From Hypericum androsaemum (Eukaryota; Streptophyta; Magnoliopsida; Malpighiales; Hypericaceae), in NCBI GenBank assembly GCA_963995505.1, contig OZ023190.1, positions 8,337,344 through 8,401,343 of the forward strand: DNA of 64,000 nt. Direction: 5' to 3'. The notes under the pieces are model-generated. The model saw only the letters and a program-made list of their open reading frames with translations, made no database searches and was not told where the DNA came from. This document shows, piece by piece, positions 33,551 to 45,895 of this stretch. Each line of letters starts with the position of its first letter. Position 1 is the first letter of the stretch. Both the position numbers and the translations under genes were made by a program.

Positions 33551-34939
33551 ATATAGCCTCCTCTTGCCTTATCTTGCCATTTATTTCCTTATCTTGCCTT
33601 TTCCTTGCCTTTTCTTGCCTTATCATGCCTTTTCTTTCTTTTTCTTTCCTTTTCTTTGCTTTTATTGCCTTTTCTTGCCATATCTTGCCTTTTCTTGCCT
33701 TTTCCTTTCCTTTTCTTGCCTTATTTGCCTTTTCTTTTCTTTTCTTGACTTATCTTGCCTTTTCTTTCCTTTTCTTGCCTTTTCTTGCCTTTTCTTTCCT
33801 TTTCTAGCCTTATCTTGCCTTTTCTTTCCTTTTCTTTCCTTTTCTTGCCGTATCTTGACTTTTCTTGCATTATCTTTCATTTGCTTGCCATATTTTGCCT
33901 TTTCTGGCCTTTTCCTTGTCTTTTCTTACCTTTTCCTTACCTTTTCTTGCCTTTTCTTGCCTTATCTTATCTTATCTTGCCTTTTCTTGCCTTATCTTGC
34001 CCATTCTAGCCTTTTCTTTCCTTTTCTTGTCTTTTCTTACCGTATCTGGCCTCTTCTTTCCTTTTCCTGCCTAATCTTGCCTTATCTTGCCTTTTCTTGC
34101 CTTTTCTTGTATTTTCTTTTGTTTGCTTGCTTTTTCTTGCCCTCTCTTGCCTTTTCTATCCTTCTGTTGCTCTTTCCTTGCCTTTTCTTGGCTCATCTTG
34201 CATTTTCTTGACTTTTCTTAACTTTTCTTTCCTTATCTTGCCTCCTCTTGCCTTATCTTGCCTTTTCTTTCCTTATCTTGCCTTTTCTTTCTTTTTCTTG
34301 CCTTTTCTTGCCTTTCCTTAACTTTTATTGCCTTTCCTTACCTTTTATTACCTTTTCCTTACCCTTTTCTTGCCTCATCTTGCCTTTTCTTGCCTTTACC
34401 TTACCAATTCTTGCCTTATCTTGACTTATCTTGCCTTATCTTTCCTTTTCTTGTGTTGTCTTACCTTTTCTTGCCTTTTCTTTCCTTATCTTGCCTTTTC
34501 CTTGCCTTTTCTAGCCTTATCTTGTCGTATCTTGACTTTTCTTGTCTTATCTTGCCTATTCTTGCCTTATCTTGCCTTATCCTACATTTTCTTTCCTTTT
34601 CTTGTCTTTACTTACCTTATCTTTCCTTTTCTTGCCTCTTCTTGCCTTTTCTTGCCTTATCTTGCCTTTGTTGCCTTATCTTGCCTTTTCTTGCCTTATT
34701 TTGACTTTTCTTGCATTTTCTTTCCTTATCTTGCCTTTTCTTGCCATATCTTGCATTTTCTTTCCTTTTCTTGCCTTTTGGTTGCCTTTTCTTGTATTTT
34801 CTTGTATTTTCTTTCCTTTTCTTGCCTTATCGTACCATTTCATTCCTTTTCTTGCCTTTTCTTGGCTTCTCTTGCCTTTTCCTTACCTTTTCAGGTCTTA
34901 TCTTGCGTTATCTTGCATTTTCTTAACGTTTCTTTTCTT
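33551..34939 (+). repeat. ~1.39-kb HOR unit 3
   Basis: Landmarks are at 33,999, 34,121 and 34,576 in the same order as unit 2. It is slightly longer because an extra TTTCCTTACCTTTTATT-type segment follows near 34,325. Confidence 0.87.
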
Positions 34940-36362
34940 ATATAGCCTCCTCTTGCCTTATCTTGCCATTTATTTCTTTATCTTGCCTTTTCCTTGCCTT
35001 TTCTTGCCTTATCATGCCTTTTCTTTCTTTTTCTTTTCTTTTCTTTGCTTTTATTGCCTTTTCTTGCCATATCTTGCCTTTTCTTGCCTTTTCCTTGCCT
35101 TTTCTTGCCTTATCTTGCCTTTTCTTTTCTTTTCTTGACTTATCTTGCCTTTTCTTGCCTTTTCTTTCCTTTTCTAGTCTTATCTTGCCTTTTCTTTCCT
35201 TTTCTTGCCTTATCTTGACTTTTCTTGCGTTATCTTTCATTTTCTTGCCATATTTTGCCTTTTCTAGCCTTTTCCTTGTCTTTTCTTACCTTTTCTTACC
35301 TTTTCCTTACCTTTTGTTGCCTTATCTTATCTTATCTTACCTTTTCTTGCCTTATCTTGCCCATTCTAGCCTTTTCTTTCCTTTTCTTGCCTTTTCTTAC
35401 CGTATCTGGCCTCTTCTTTCCTTTTCCTGCCTAGTCTTGCCTTTTCTTGTATTTTCTTTCGTTTGCTTGCTTTTTCTTGCCCTCTCTTGCCTTTTCATGT
35501 CTTTTCTTGCCTTTTCTATCCTTCTGTTGCTCTTTCCTTACCTTTTCTTGGCTCATCTTGCATTTTCTTGCATTTTCTTAACTTTTCTTTCCTTATCTTG
35601 CCTCCTCTTGCCTTATCTTGCCTTTTCTTTCCTTTTCTTGGCTTTTCCTTGGCTTTTCCTTGCCTTTTCTTGCCTTATCTTACCTTTTCTTTCCTTTTCT
35701 ATCCTTATCTTGCCTTTTCTTTCTTTTTCTTGCCTTTTCTTGCCTTTCCTTACCTTTTATTGCCTTTCCTTACCTTTTATTACCTTTTCCTTACCCTTTT
35801 CTTGCCTCATATTGCCTTTTCTTGCTTTTACCTTACCAATTCTTGCCTTATCTTGACTTATCTTGCCTTATCTTTCCTTTTCTTGCGTTGTCTTACCTTT
35901 TCTTGCCTTTTCTTGCCTTTTCCTTGCCTTTTCTTGCCTTATCTTGTCGTATCTTGACTTTTCTTGCCTTATCTTGCCTATTCTCGCCTTATCTTGCCTT
36001 ATCCTACCTTTTCTTTCCTTTTCTTATCTTTACTTACCTTATCTTTCCTTTTCTTGCCTCTTCTTGCGTTATCTTGCCTTTTCTTGCCTTATCTTGCCTT
36101 TTCTTGCCTTATTTTGACTTTTCTTGCATTTTCTTTCCTTATCTTACCTTTTCTTGCCATATCTTGCCTTTTCTTTCCTTTTCTTGCCTTTCGCATGCCT
36201 TTTCTTGTATTTTCTTGTATTTTCTTTCCTTTTCTTGCCTTTTCTTGCCTTATCGTGCCATTTCATTCCTTTTCTTGCCTTTTCTTGGCTTTTCTTGGCT
36301 TTTCCTTACCTTTTCTTGTCTTATCTTACGTTATCTTGCATTTTCTTAACTTTTCTTTCCTT
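34940..36362 (+). repeat. ~1.42-kb HOR unit 4
   Basis: Landmarks are at 35,359, 35,461 and 35,998. It is more diverged than units 2 and 3 but colinear. Confidence 0.85.
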
Positions 36363-37700
36363 ATATAGCCTCCTATTGCCTTATCTTGCCATTTATTTCC
36401 TTATCTTGCCTTTTCCCTATCTTGCCTTTTCCTTGCCTTTTCTTGCCTTATCATGCCTTTTCTTTCTTTTTCTTTCCTTTTCTTTAATTTTATTGCCTTT
36501 TCTTGCCTTTTCCTTGCCTTTTCTTGCCTTTTCTTGCCTTTTCTTTTCTTTTCTTGACTTATCTTGCCTTTTCTTGCCTTTTCTTTCCTTTTTTGCCTTT
36601 TCTTGCCTTTTCTATCCTTATCCTGCCTTTTCATTCCTTTTCTTTCCTTTTCTTGCGTTATCTTTGATTTTCTTGCCATATTTTGCCTTTTCTGGCCTTT
36701 TCCTTGTCTTTTCTTACCTTTTCTTGCCTTTTGCTTACCTTTTCTTGCCTTTTCTTGCCTTATCTTATGTTATCTTGCCTTTTCTTACCTTATCCTGCCC
36801 ATTCTAGCCTTTTCTTGCCTTTTTTTTCCTTTTCTTGTCTTTTCTTACCTTATCTGGCCTCTTCTTTCCTTTTCCTGCCTAATCTTGCCTTATCTGGCCT
36901 TTTCTTGTATTTTCTTTCGTTTGCTTACTTTTTCTTGCCCTATCTTGCCTTTTCATGTCTTTTCTTGCCTTTTCTATCCTTCTGTTGCTCTTTTCTTACC
37001 TTTTCTTGGCTCATCTTGCATTTTCTTGACTTTTCTTAACTTTTCTATCCTTATCTTGCCTCCTCTTGCCTTATCTTGCCTTTTCTTTCCTTTTCTTGGC
37101 TTTTCCTTGCCTTTTCTTGCCTTATCTTACCTTTTCTTTCCTTTTCTTTCCTTATCTTGCCTTTTCTTTCTTTTTCTTGCCTTTTCTTGCCTTTCCTTAC
37201 CTTTTATTGCCTTTTCTTACCTTATCTTGCCTTTTTTGGCCTTTTCCTTACCCTTTTCTTGCCTTATCTTGCCTTTTCTTGCCTTTACCTTACCAATTCT
37301 TGCCTTATCTTGACTTATCTTGCCTTATCTTTCCTTTTCTTGCGGTGTCTTACCTTTTCTTGCCTTTTCTTACCTTATCTTACCTTATCTTGCATTATCT
37401 TGACTTTTCTTGCCTTATCTCGCCTTTTCTTGCCTTTTCTTGACATATCTTACCTTTTCTTGCCTTTTCTTGCCTTTTCTTTCCTTTTCTTGCTTTATCT
37501 TACATTTTCTTACCTTTTCTTTCCTTTTCTGGCCTTTTCTTGCCATATCTTGCCTTTTCTTGTCTTTTCCTTGCCTTTTCTTGTATTATCTTGCCTTTTC
37601 TTTTCTTGCCTTTTCTTGACTTATCTTGCCTTTTCTTGCCATTTCTTTTCTTTTCTTGCCTTTTCTTTCCTTTTCTTGCCTTATCTTCACTTTACTTGCC
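36363..37700 (+). repeat. ~1.4-kb HOR unit 5, decaying
   Basis: It starts with the ATATAGCCTCC landmark and has GCCCATTCTAG at 36,797 and a GTTTGCTTA variant at 36,919. After about 37,380 colinearity with earlier units is lost. The end is approximate. Confidence 0.7.
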
Positions 37701-40329
37701 TTATCTTCATTGTCTTTCATTATCTTGAAATATCTTGCCTTTTCTTTCCTTTTCTTTCCTTTTCCGTAACTTTTCTTGCCTTTTCTGGGATAATCTTATC
37801 TTATCTTGCCTTTTCTTGCCTTTTCATTATTTTTCTTCTCTTTTCTTACCTTATCTTTCCTTATCTTGCCTCTTCTTTCCTTTTCTTTCCTTATCTTGCC
37901 TTTTCTTTCCTTATCTTGCATTTTCTTGCCTTTTCCCTACCTTTTCCTGCCTTTTCTTGTATTTTCATTCCTTTTCTTCCCTTTTCTTGTCCTATCGTGC
38001 CTTTTCATGCCTTTTCTATCCTTCTCTTGCCTTTTCCTTACCTTTTCTTATCTCATCTTGTGTTATCTTGCCTTTTCTTAACTTTTCTTTCCTTATCTTT
38101 CCTCCTCTTGCCTTATCTTGCCTTTTCTTACCTTTTCTTGCCTTTTGCTTGCCTTTTTCTTGCCTTTTCTTACCTTTCCTTACCTTTTATTGCCTTTTCT
38201 TACATTTAATTGCGTTATCTTTCCTTTTTGGTCCATTTCCTTACCTTTTTCTTGCCTTTTCTTGCATCATCTTGCATTTTCTTACCTCAGCTTACCTTTT
38301 TTTGCCTTTACCTTACCTATTCTTGCCTTATCTAGACTTATCTTGCCTTATCTTTCCTTTTCTTGCCTTATCTTACCTTTTCTTTCCTTTTATTGCCTTT
38401 TCTTGCCTTTTCTTACCTTATCTTGCCATATCTTGACTTTTCTTGCCTTTTCTTGCCTTATCTTGCCTTTTCTTGACATATCTCTTCTTTTCTTACCTTT
38501 TCCTTGCCTTTTCTTGCACTTTCTTTCTTTTTCTTGCCCTATCTTGCCTTTTCTTGCCTTTTCTTGCCTTTTCTTTCCTTATCTTGCCTTTTCTTTCTTT
38601 TTCTTGCCTTATCTTGCATTTGCTTCCTTTATCTTGCCTTATCTTACCTTATCTTTCCTTATCTTGACTTCTCTCTCCTTTTCTTTCCTTATCTTGCCTT
38701 TTCTTGCCATATCTTCCATTTTCTATCCTTTTCTTGCCTTTTCCTAGCCTTTTCTTGCCTTATCTTTCCTTTTCTTGCCATATCTTACCTTTTCTTGCCT
38801 TTCCTTTCCTTTTCTTGCCTTATCTTGCCTTTTCTTGCCTTATCTTACCTTATCTTGACTTATGTTGCCTTTTCTTTCCTTATCTTGCCTTTTCTTGCCA
38901 TATCTTCTACTTTCTATCCTTTTCTTGCCTTTTCATGCCTTATCTTGCCTTTTTTTTCCTTTTCTTGCATTTTCTTTCCTTTTTTTTCCTTTTCTTGCCT
39001 TTTCTTTCCTTTTCTTTTCTTTCTTTCCTTTTCCTGCCTTATCTTGCCTTTTTTTTCCTTTTCTTGCCTTATCTTGCCTTTTCTTGCCTTATCTTGACTT
39101 TTCTTGCCATATCTTTCCTTATCTTGCATTTTCTTGCCATATCTTATCTTTCCTTACCTTTTCTTGCCTTATCTTGTCTTATCTTGCCTTTTCTTAACTT
39201 ATCTTGCCTATTCTTGCCTTATCTTGCCTTTTCTTACATTTTCTTATCTTTCTTACCTTATCTTTCCTTATCTTGCCTCTTCTTGCCTTTTCTTGCCTTA
39301 TCTTTCCTTTTCATCCCTTATTTTGACTTTTCTTGCATTTTCTTTCCTTTTCTTTCCTTTTCCTTGCCTTTTCTTATTTTTTCTTGTATTTTCTCTCCTT
39401 TTCTTGCCTTATCGTGCCTTTTCAAGCCTTCTCTTGTCTTTTCCTTACCTTTTCTTGTCTTATCTTGCGTTATCTTGCCTTTTCTTAACTTTTCTTTCCT
39501 TATCTTGCCTCCTCTTGCCTTATCTTGCCTTTTCTTTCCTTTTCCTTGCCTTTTCCTTTCCTTTTCTTGCCTAATCTTGCCTTTGCTTTCCTTTACTTGT
39601 CTTATCTTGCCTTTTCTTTCTTTTTCTTTCCTTTTCTTTCCTTTTCTTGCCTTATCTTGCCTTTTCTTGCCTTTCCTTTCTTTTTATTGCCTTTTCTTAC
39701 TTTTTTTGCCTTTTCTTCCCATTTTCTTTCCTTTTCTTTCCTTTTCTTTCCTTTCTTTCCTTTTCTTACCTTATCTTGCATTTTCTTTCTTTTTCTTGCC
39801 TTTTCTTGCCTTTTCTTTCTTTTTCTTGCCTTATCTTGCCTTTTCTTCCTTTATCTTGCCTTATCTTGCCTTATCTTGACTTCTCTTGCCTTTTCTTTCA
39901 TTATCTTGCCTTTTCTTGCCATATCTTGCATTTTCTTTCCTTTTCTTGCCTTTTTCTGCCTTTTCCTAGTCTTTTCTTGCCTTATCTTTCCTTTTCTTGC
40001 CATCCCTTGCCTTTTCTTTCCTTTTCTTGCCTTATCTTGCCTTATCTTTCTTTTTCTTGCCTTTTCTTGCCTTTTCTTTCCTTATCTTGCCTTATCTTGA
40101 CTTCTCTTGCCTTTTCTTTCCATATCTTGCATTTTCTATCCTTTTCTTGCCTCATCTTGCCTTTTATTGTCTTATCTTGCCTTTTCTTTCCTTTTCTTGC
40201 ATTTTCTTTCCTTTTCTTTCCTTTTAATTCCTTTTCATTCCTTTTCTTTCCTTTTCTTTTCTTTCTTTCCTTTTCCTGCCTTATCTTACCTTTTCTTTCC
40301 TTTTCTTGCCTTATCTTGCTTTTTCTTGC

Positions 40330-41598
40330 CTTTTCTTGCCTTATCTTGAACTTTTTTTGCCTTATCTTTCCTTATCTTGCATTTTCTTTCCATATCTTGC
40401 CTTTTCTTTTCTTTTCTTGCCTTTTCCTTACCTTTTCTTGCCTTATCTTGTCTTTTCTTGCCTATTCTTGCCTTTTCCTTACCTTTTCTTACCTTATCTT
40501 TCTTTATCTTGCCTCTTCTTACCTTTTCTTGCCTTATCTTGCCTTTTCTTTCCTTATCTTGCCTTTTCTTGCCATATCTTATCTTTTCTTTCATTTTCTT
40601 GCCTTTTCCCTGCATTTTATTATTTTTTTCTTGTACTTTCTTTCCTTTTCTTGCCTTATCGTGCCTTCTCTTGCTTTTTCCTTACTTTTTCTGGTCTTAT
40701 CTTTCGTTATCTTGCCTTTTCTTAACTTTTCTTTCCTTATGTAGTGTCCTCTTGCATTATCTTGCAATTTCTTTCCTTTTCTTGCCTTTTCCTTGCCTTT
40801 TCCTTTCCTTTTCTTGCCTTATCTTTTCTTTTCTTTTCTTTCCTTTTCCTTACCTTTTCTTGCCTTATCTTCACTTTTCTTGCCTATTCGTGCCATATCT
40901 TGCCTTATCTTACCTTTTCTTTCTTTTCTTACCTTATCTTTCTTTATCTTGCCTCTTGTTGCCTTATCTTGCCTTTTCTTGCCATATCTCATCTTTTCTT
41001 TCCTTTTCTTGCCTTTTCCCTGCATTTTCTTATTTTTTTCTTGTATTTTCTTTCCTTTTCTCGCATTATCGTGCCTTCTCTTGCCTTTACCTTACTTTTT
41101 CTAGTCTTATCTTGCGTTATCTTGCCTTTCCTTAACTTTTCTTTCCTTATCTAGTGTCATCTTGCCTTATCTTGCAATTCTTTTCCTTTTCTAGCCTTTT
41201 CCTTTCCTTTTCTTGCCTTATCTTTTCTTATCTTTTCTTGCCTTTTTCTTACCTTTTCTTGCCTTATCTTGTCTTTTCTTGCCTTTTCTTGCCTATTCTT
41301 TCCATATCTTGCTTATCTTACCTTTTCTTTCTTTTCTTACCTTATCTTTCTTTATCTTGCCTCTTCTTGCCTTTTCTTGCCTTATCTTGCTTTATCTTGC
41401 CTTTTCATTCCTTTTCTTGCCTTTTCTTGCCATATCTTATCTTTTCTTTCCTTTGCTTGCCTTTTCCCTTCATTTTCTTATTTTTTCTTGTATTTTCTTT
41501 CCTTTTCTTGCCTTATCGTGCCTTCTCTTGCCATTTCCTTACTTTTTCTGGTCTTATCTTGCGTTTTCTTGCCTTTTCTTAACTTTTCTTTCCTTATC
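40330..41598 (+). repeat. Three tandem ~0.41-0.45-kb units
   Basis: The landmark TAGTGTC at 40,742, 41,152 and 41,599 (spacing 410 and 447 bp) closes each unit. Each unit also holds a TTATTTTTT/TTTTTTCTTGTA stretch about 110-130 bp upstream of the landmark. The first unit's start is approximate. Confidence 0.8.
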
Positions 41599-44500
41599 TA
41601 GTGTCCTCTTGCCTTATCTTGCAATTTCTTTCCTTTTCTTGCCTTTTCCTTGCCTTTTCCTTTCCTTTTCTTGCCTTATCTTTCCTTTTCTTTTCTTTTC
41701 TTGTCTTATCTTGCCTTTTCTTTCTTTTTCTTTCCTTTACTTTCCTTTTCTTTCCTTTTCTTACCTTATATTGCCTTTTCTTGCCTTTCCATTCCTTTTA
41801 TTGCCTTTTCATACCTTTTCTTGACTTTTCTAGTCTTTTCCTTACCCTTTTCTTGCCTTATCATGCCTTTTCTTGCCTTATCTTTCCTTTTCTTTCCTTT
41901 TCTTGTTTTTTCTTGCCTCTTCCTGCCTTATCTTGCCTCTTCTTGCCTTTTCTTGCCTCTTCTTGCCTTTTTTTTTACTTTTCTTGCCTTATTTTGACTT
42001 ATCTTGCCTTTTCTTTCCTTATCTTGCATTCTCTTGCATTTTCTTGCCTTTTCTTATATTTTCTTTCCTTTTCTTGACTTTTCTTGCCTTATCGTGCCTT
42101 TTCATGACTTTTCTTGCCTTCTCTTCCCTTTTCCTTACCTTTTCTTGTCTTATCTTGCATTATCTTGTGTTATCTCGCATTTTCTTAACTATTCTCTGCT
42201 TATCTTGCCTCCTCTTGCCTTATCTTGCCTTTTCCTGCTTTTTCCTAGCCTTTTCTTGCCCTATCTTGCCTTTTCTTTCCTTTTCTTGCCTTAACTTACC
42301 TTTTCTATCTTTTTCTTTCCTATTCTTGCCTTATCTTGCCTTTCCTTGCCTTTTATTACTTTTTCTTACCTTATCTTGCCTTTTCTGGCCTTTTCCTTAC
42401 CCTTTTCTTGCCTTTTCTTTCCATTCATTCCTTTTCTTGCCATATCTTGCCTTTACTTTCCTTTTCTTGCCTTATTTTAACTTTTCTTGTCTTATCTTGA
42501 CTTTTCTTGCCATATCTTCCATATCTTGCCTTTTCTTTCCTTTTCTTCCTTTTCCTTACCTTTCCTTGCCTTTTCTTGCCTTATCTTAACTTATCTTGCC
42601 TTTTCGTGCCTTATCTTCCCATTCTTGCCTTTTCTTTCCTTATCTTGCCTTTTCATTCCTTTTTTTGTGTTTTCTTACCTTAACTTTCCTTATCTTACCT
42701 CTTCTTTCCTTTTCTTGCCTAATCTTGCCTTTTCTTGCCTTATCTTGCCTTTTCTTGCCTTATTTTGAGTTTTCTAGCATTTTCTTTCCTTATCTTACCT
42801 TTTCTTGCCATATCTTACCTTTTCTTTCCTATTCTTGCCATTTCCTTGCATTTTCATGCATTTTCTTGTATTTTTCTTTCCTTTTCTTGCCTTATCGTGC
42901 CTTTACATGCATTTTTTTGCCTTTTCCTTACCTTTTCTTGTCTCATCTTGCCTCCTCTTGCCTTATCTTGCCTTTTCTTGCATTTTCGTTGCCTTTTCTT
43001 GCGTTATCTTTCCCTTTCTTTCATTTTCTTGCCTTATATTGCCTTTTCTTTCTTTTTCTTTCCTTTTATTACCTTTTTGTACCTTTTATCTTGCCTTTTC
43101 TAGCCTTTTCCTTACCCTTTTCTTGCCTTTTCTTTCCTCATCTTTCCTTTTCTTGCCTCATCTTACCTTTTCTTGCCTTATCTTGACTTATCTTGCCTTA
43201 TCATTCCTCTTCTTGCCTTATCTTGCCTTTTATTGCCTCCACTTGCCTTTTGCTTACATTTTCTTGTCTCATCTTGCATTTTCTTAACTTTTCTTTCCTT
43301 ATCTTCCCTTCTCTTGCCTTATCTTACCTTTTCTTTCCTTTTCTTGCCTTTTCTTGCCTTATCTTGCCTTTTCTTTCCTTTTTTTGCCTTATCTTTTCTT
43401 TTCTTTCTTTTTCTTGCCTTTTATTACCTTTTCTTACTTTTTATTGCCTTTTCTTAACTTATCTTGCCTTTTCTGGCCTTTTCCTTACCCTTTTTTTGCC
43501 TTTTCTTGCCTCATCTTGACTTTTCTTGCCTTTACCTTACCTATTCTTGCCTTATCTTGACTTTTCTTGCCTTTTCTTGACATATCTCACCTTTTCTTGC
43601 CTTTTCTTTCCTTTTCTTGCCTTATCTTGTATTTTCTTTCTTTTTCTTTCCTTTTCTTTCCTTTTATTGCCTTTTCTTGTCATATCTTTCCTTTTATTAC
43701 CTTTTCCTTGCCTTATCTTGCCTTTTCTTTTCTTTTCTTGCCTTTTCTTGACTTATCTTGCCTTTTCCTGCCTTTTCTTTCCTTTTCTTACCTTTTCTTA
43801 CCTTTCTTTCCTTTTCTTTTCTTATCTAGTCTTATCTAGCCTTTTCTTTCCTTTTCTTCCCTTTTCTTGCCTTTTCTTGCCTTATCTTCCTTATCTTTCG
43901 TTTTCTTGCCATATCTTGTCTTTTCTTGCCTTTTCAAGCCTTTTCCTTAACTTTTTTGGCCTTTTCTTGCCTATTCTAACCTTATCTTATCTTATCTTGC
44001 CTTTTCTTCCCTTATCTTGCCCATTCTAGCCTTATCTTGCCTTATCTAGCCTTTTTGTTACTTTTCTTTTCTTTTCTTACCTTATCTTTCCTTATCTTGC
44101 CTCTTCCTTCCTTTTCTTGCCTAATCTTGCCTTTTCTTGCCTTATTTTGACTTTTCTTGCCTTTTCTTTCCTTATCTTGCCTTTTCTTGCCATATCTTGC
44201 CTTTTCTTTCATTTTCTTGCCTTTTCTTGCCTTATCTTTCCTTTTCTTGCCTTATTTTGACTTTTCTTGCCTTTTCTTTCCTTATCTTGCCTTCTCTTGC
44301 CTTTTCTTACCTTTTCTTGCCTTTTCCTTGCCTTTTCTTATCTTATCGTTCCTTATCTTGCCTTTCTTGCCATATCTTGCCTTTTCTTGATATATCTCAA
44401 CTTTTCTTGGCATTTCCTTGCCTTCTCTTGCCTTTTCTTTCGTTTTCTTGCCTTTTCTTGCCTTATCTTGCCTTTTCTTTCCTTTTCTTGCCTTTTCTTT

Positions 44501-44647
44501 CCTTTCTTTCCTTTTCTTGCCTGATCTTGCCTTTTCTTTCTTTTTCTTGCCTTATGTTGCCTTTTCTTCCTTTATCTTGCCTTATCTTGCCTTATCTGGC
44601 CTTATCTTGACTACTCTTGCCTTTTCTTTCCTTATCTTGCCTTTTCT

Positions 44648-45895
44648 TAACATACCTTGCATTTTCTATCCTTTTCTTGCCTTTTCATTGCATTTTCTTG
44701 CCTTTCCTTTTCTTACCATATCTTGCCTTTTCTTACCATATCTTGCCTTTTCTTGCCTTTCCTTTCCTTTTCTTTCCTTTTCTTGACTTATTTTGCCTTT
44801 TCTTTCTTTTTCTTGCCTTATCTTGCCATTTCTTGCCATATCTTGCCTTATCTTGACTTCTCTTGCTTTTTCTTTCTTTATCTTGCGTTTTCGTGACATA
44901 TCTTGCATTTTCTATCCTTTTCTTGCCTTATCTTGCCTTTTCTTGCATTTTCTTTCCTTTTCTTTCCTTTTCTTGCCTTTTCTTTCCTTTTCTTTCCTTT
45001 TCTTTTCTTTCTTTCCTTTTCCTACCTTATCTTGCCTTTTCTTTCCTTTTCTTGACTTATCTTTCCTTTTCTTACCGTTTCTTGCCTTATCTTGACTATC
45101 TTGCCTTATCTTTCCTTATCTTGCATTTTCTTGCCATATCTTGCCTTTTCTTACCTTTTCTTCCTTTTCCTTGCCTTTCCTTGCCTTTTCTTGCCTTATC
45201 TTATCGTATCTTGCCTTTTCTTGCCTTTTCTTGCCCATTCTAGCCTTATCTTGCCTTATCTTGCCTTTTCTTAACATACCTTGCATTTTCTATCCTTTTC
45301 TTGCCTTTTCATTGCATTTTCTTGCCTTTCCTTTTCTTACCATATCTTGCCTTTTCTTACCATATCTTGCCTTTTCTTGCCTTTCCTTTCCTTTTCTTTC
45401 CTTTTCTTGACTTATTTTGCCTTTTCTTTCTTTTTCTTGCCTTATCTTGCCATTTCTTGCCATATCTTGCCTTATCTTGACTTCTCTTGCTTTTTCTTTC
45501 TTTATCTTGCGTTTTCGTGACATATCTTGCATTTTCTATCCTTTTCTTGCCTTATCTTGCCTTTTCTTGCCTTTTCTTGCATTTTCTTTCCTTTTCTTGC
45601 CTTTTCTTTCCTTTTCTTTCCTTTTCTTTTCTTTCTTTCCTTTTCCTGCCTTATCTTGCCTTTTCTTTCCTTTTCTTGACTTATCTTTCCTTTTCTTACC
45701 GTTTCTTGCCTTATCTTGACTATCTTGCCTTATCTTTCCTTATCTTGCATTTTCTTGCCATATCTTGCCTTTTCTTACCTTTTCTTCCTTTTCCTTGCCT
45801 TTCCTTGCCTTTTCTTGCCTTATCTTATCGTATCTTGCCTTTTCTTGCCTTTTCTTGCCTATTCTAGCCTTATCTTGCCTTATCTTGCCTTTTCA
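44648..45895 (+). repeat. 624-bp tandem duplication
   Basis: TAACATACCTTGC occurs at 44,648 and 45,272, and GCGTTTTCGTGACA at 44,885 and 45,509, both 624 bp apart. Open frames at 44,657 and 45,281 give the same 79-residue translation, so the copies are nearly identical. A third related copy of the second half lies at about 55,330-55,750. Confidence 0.88.
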
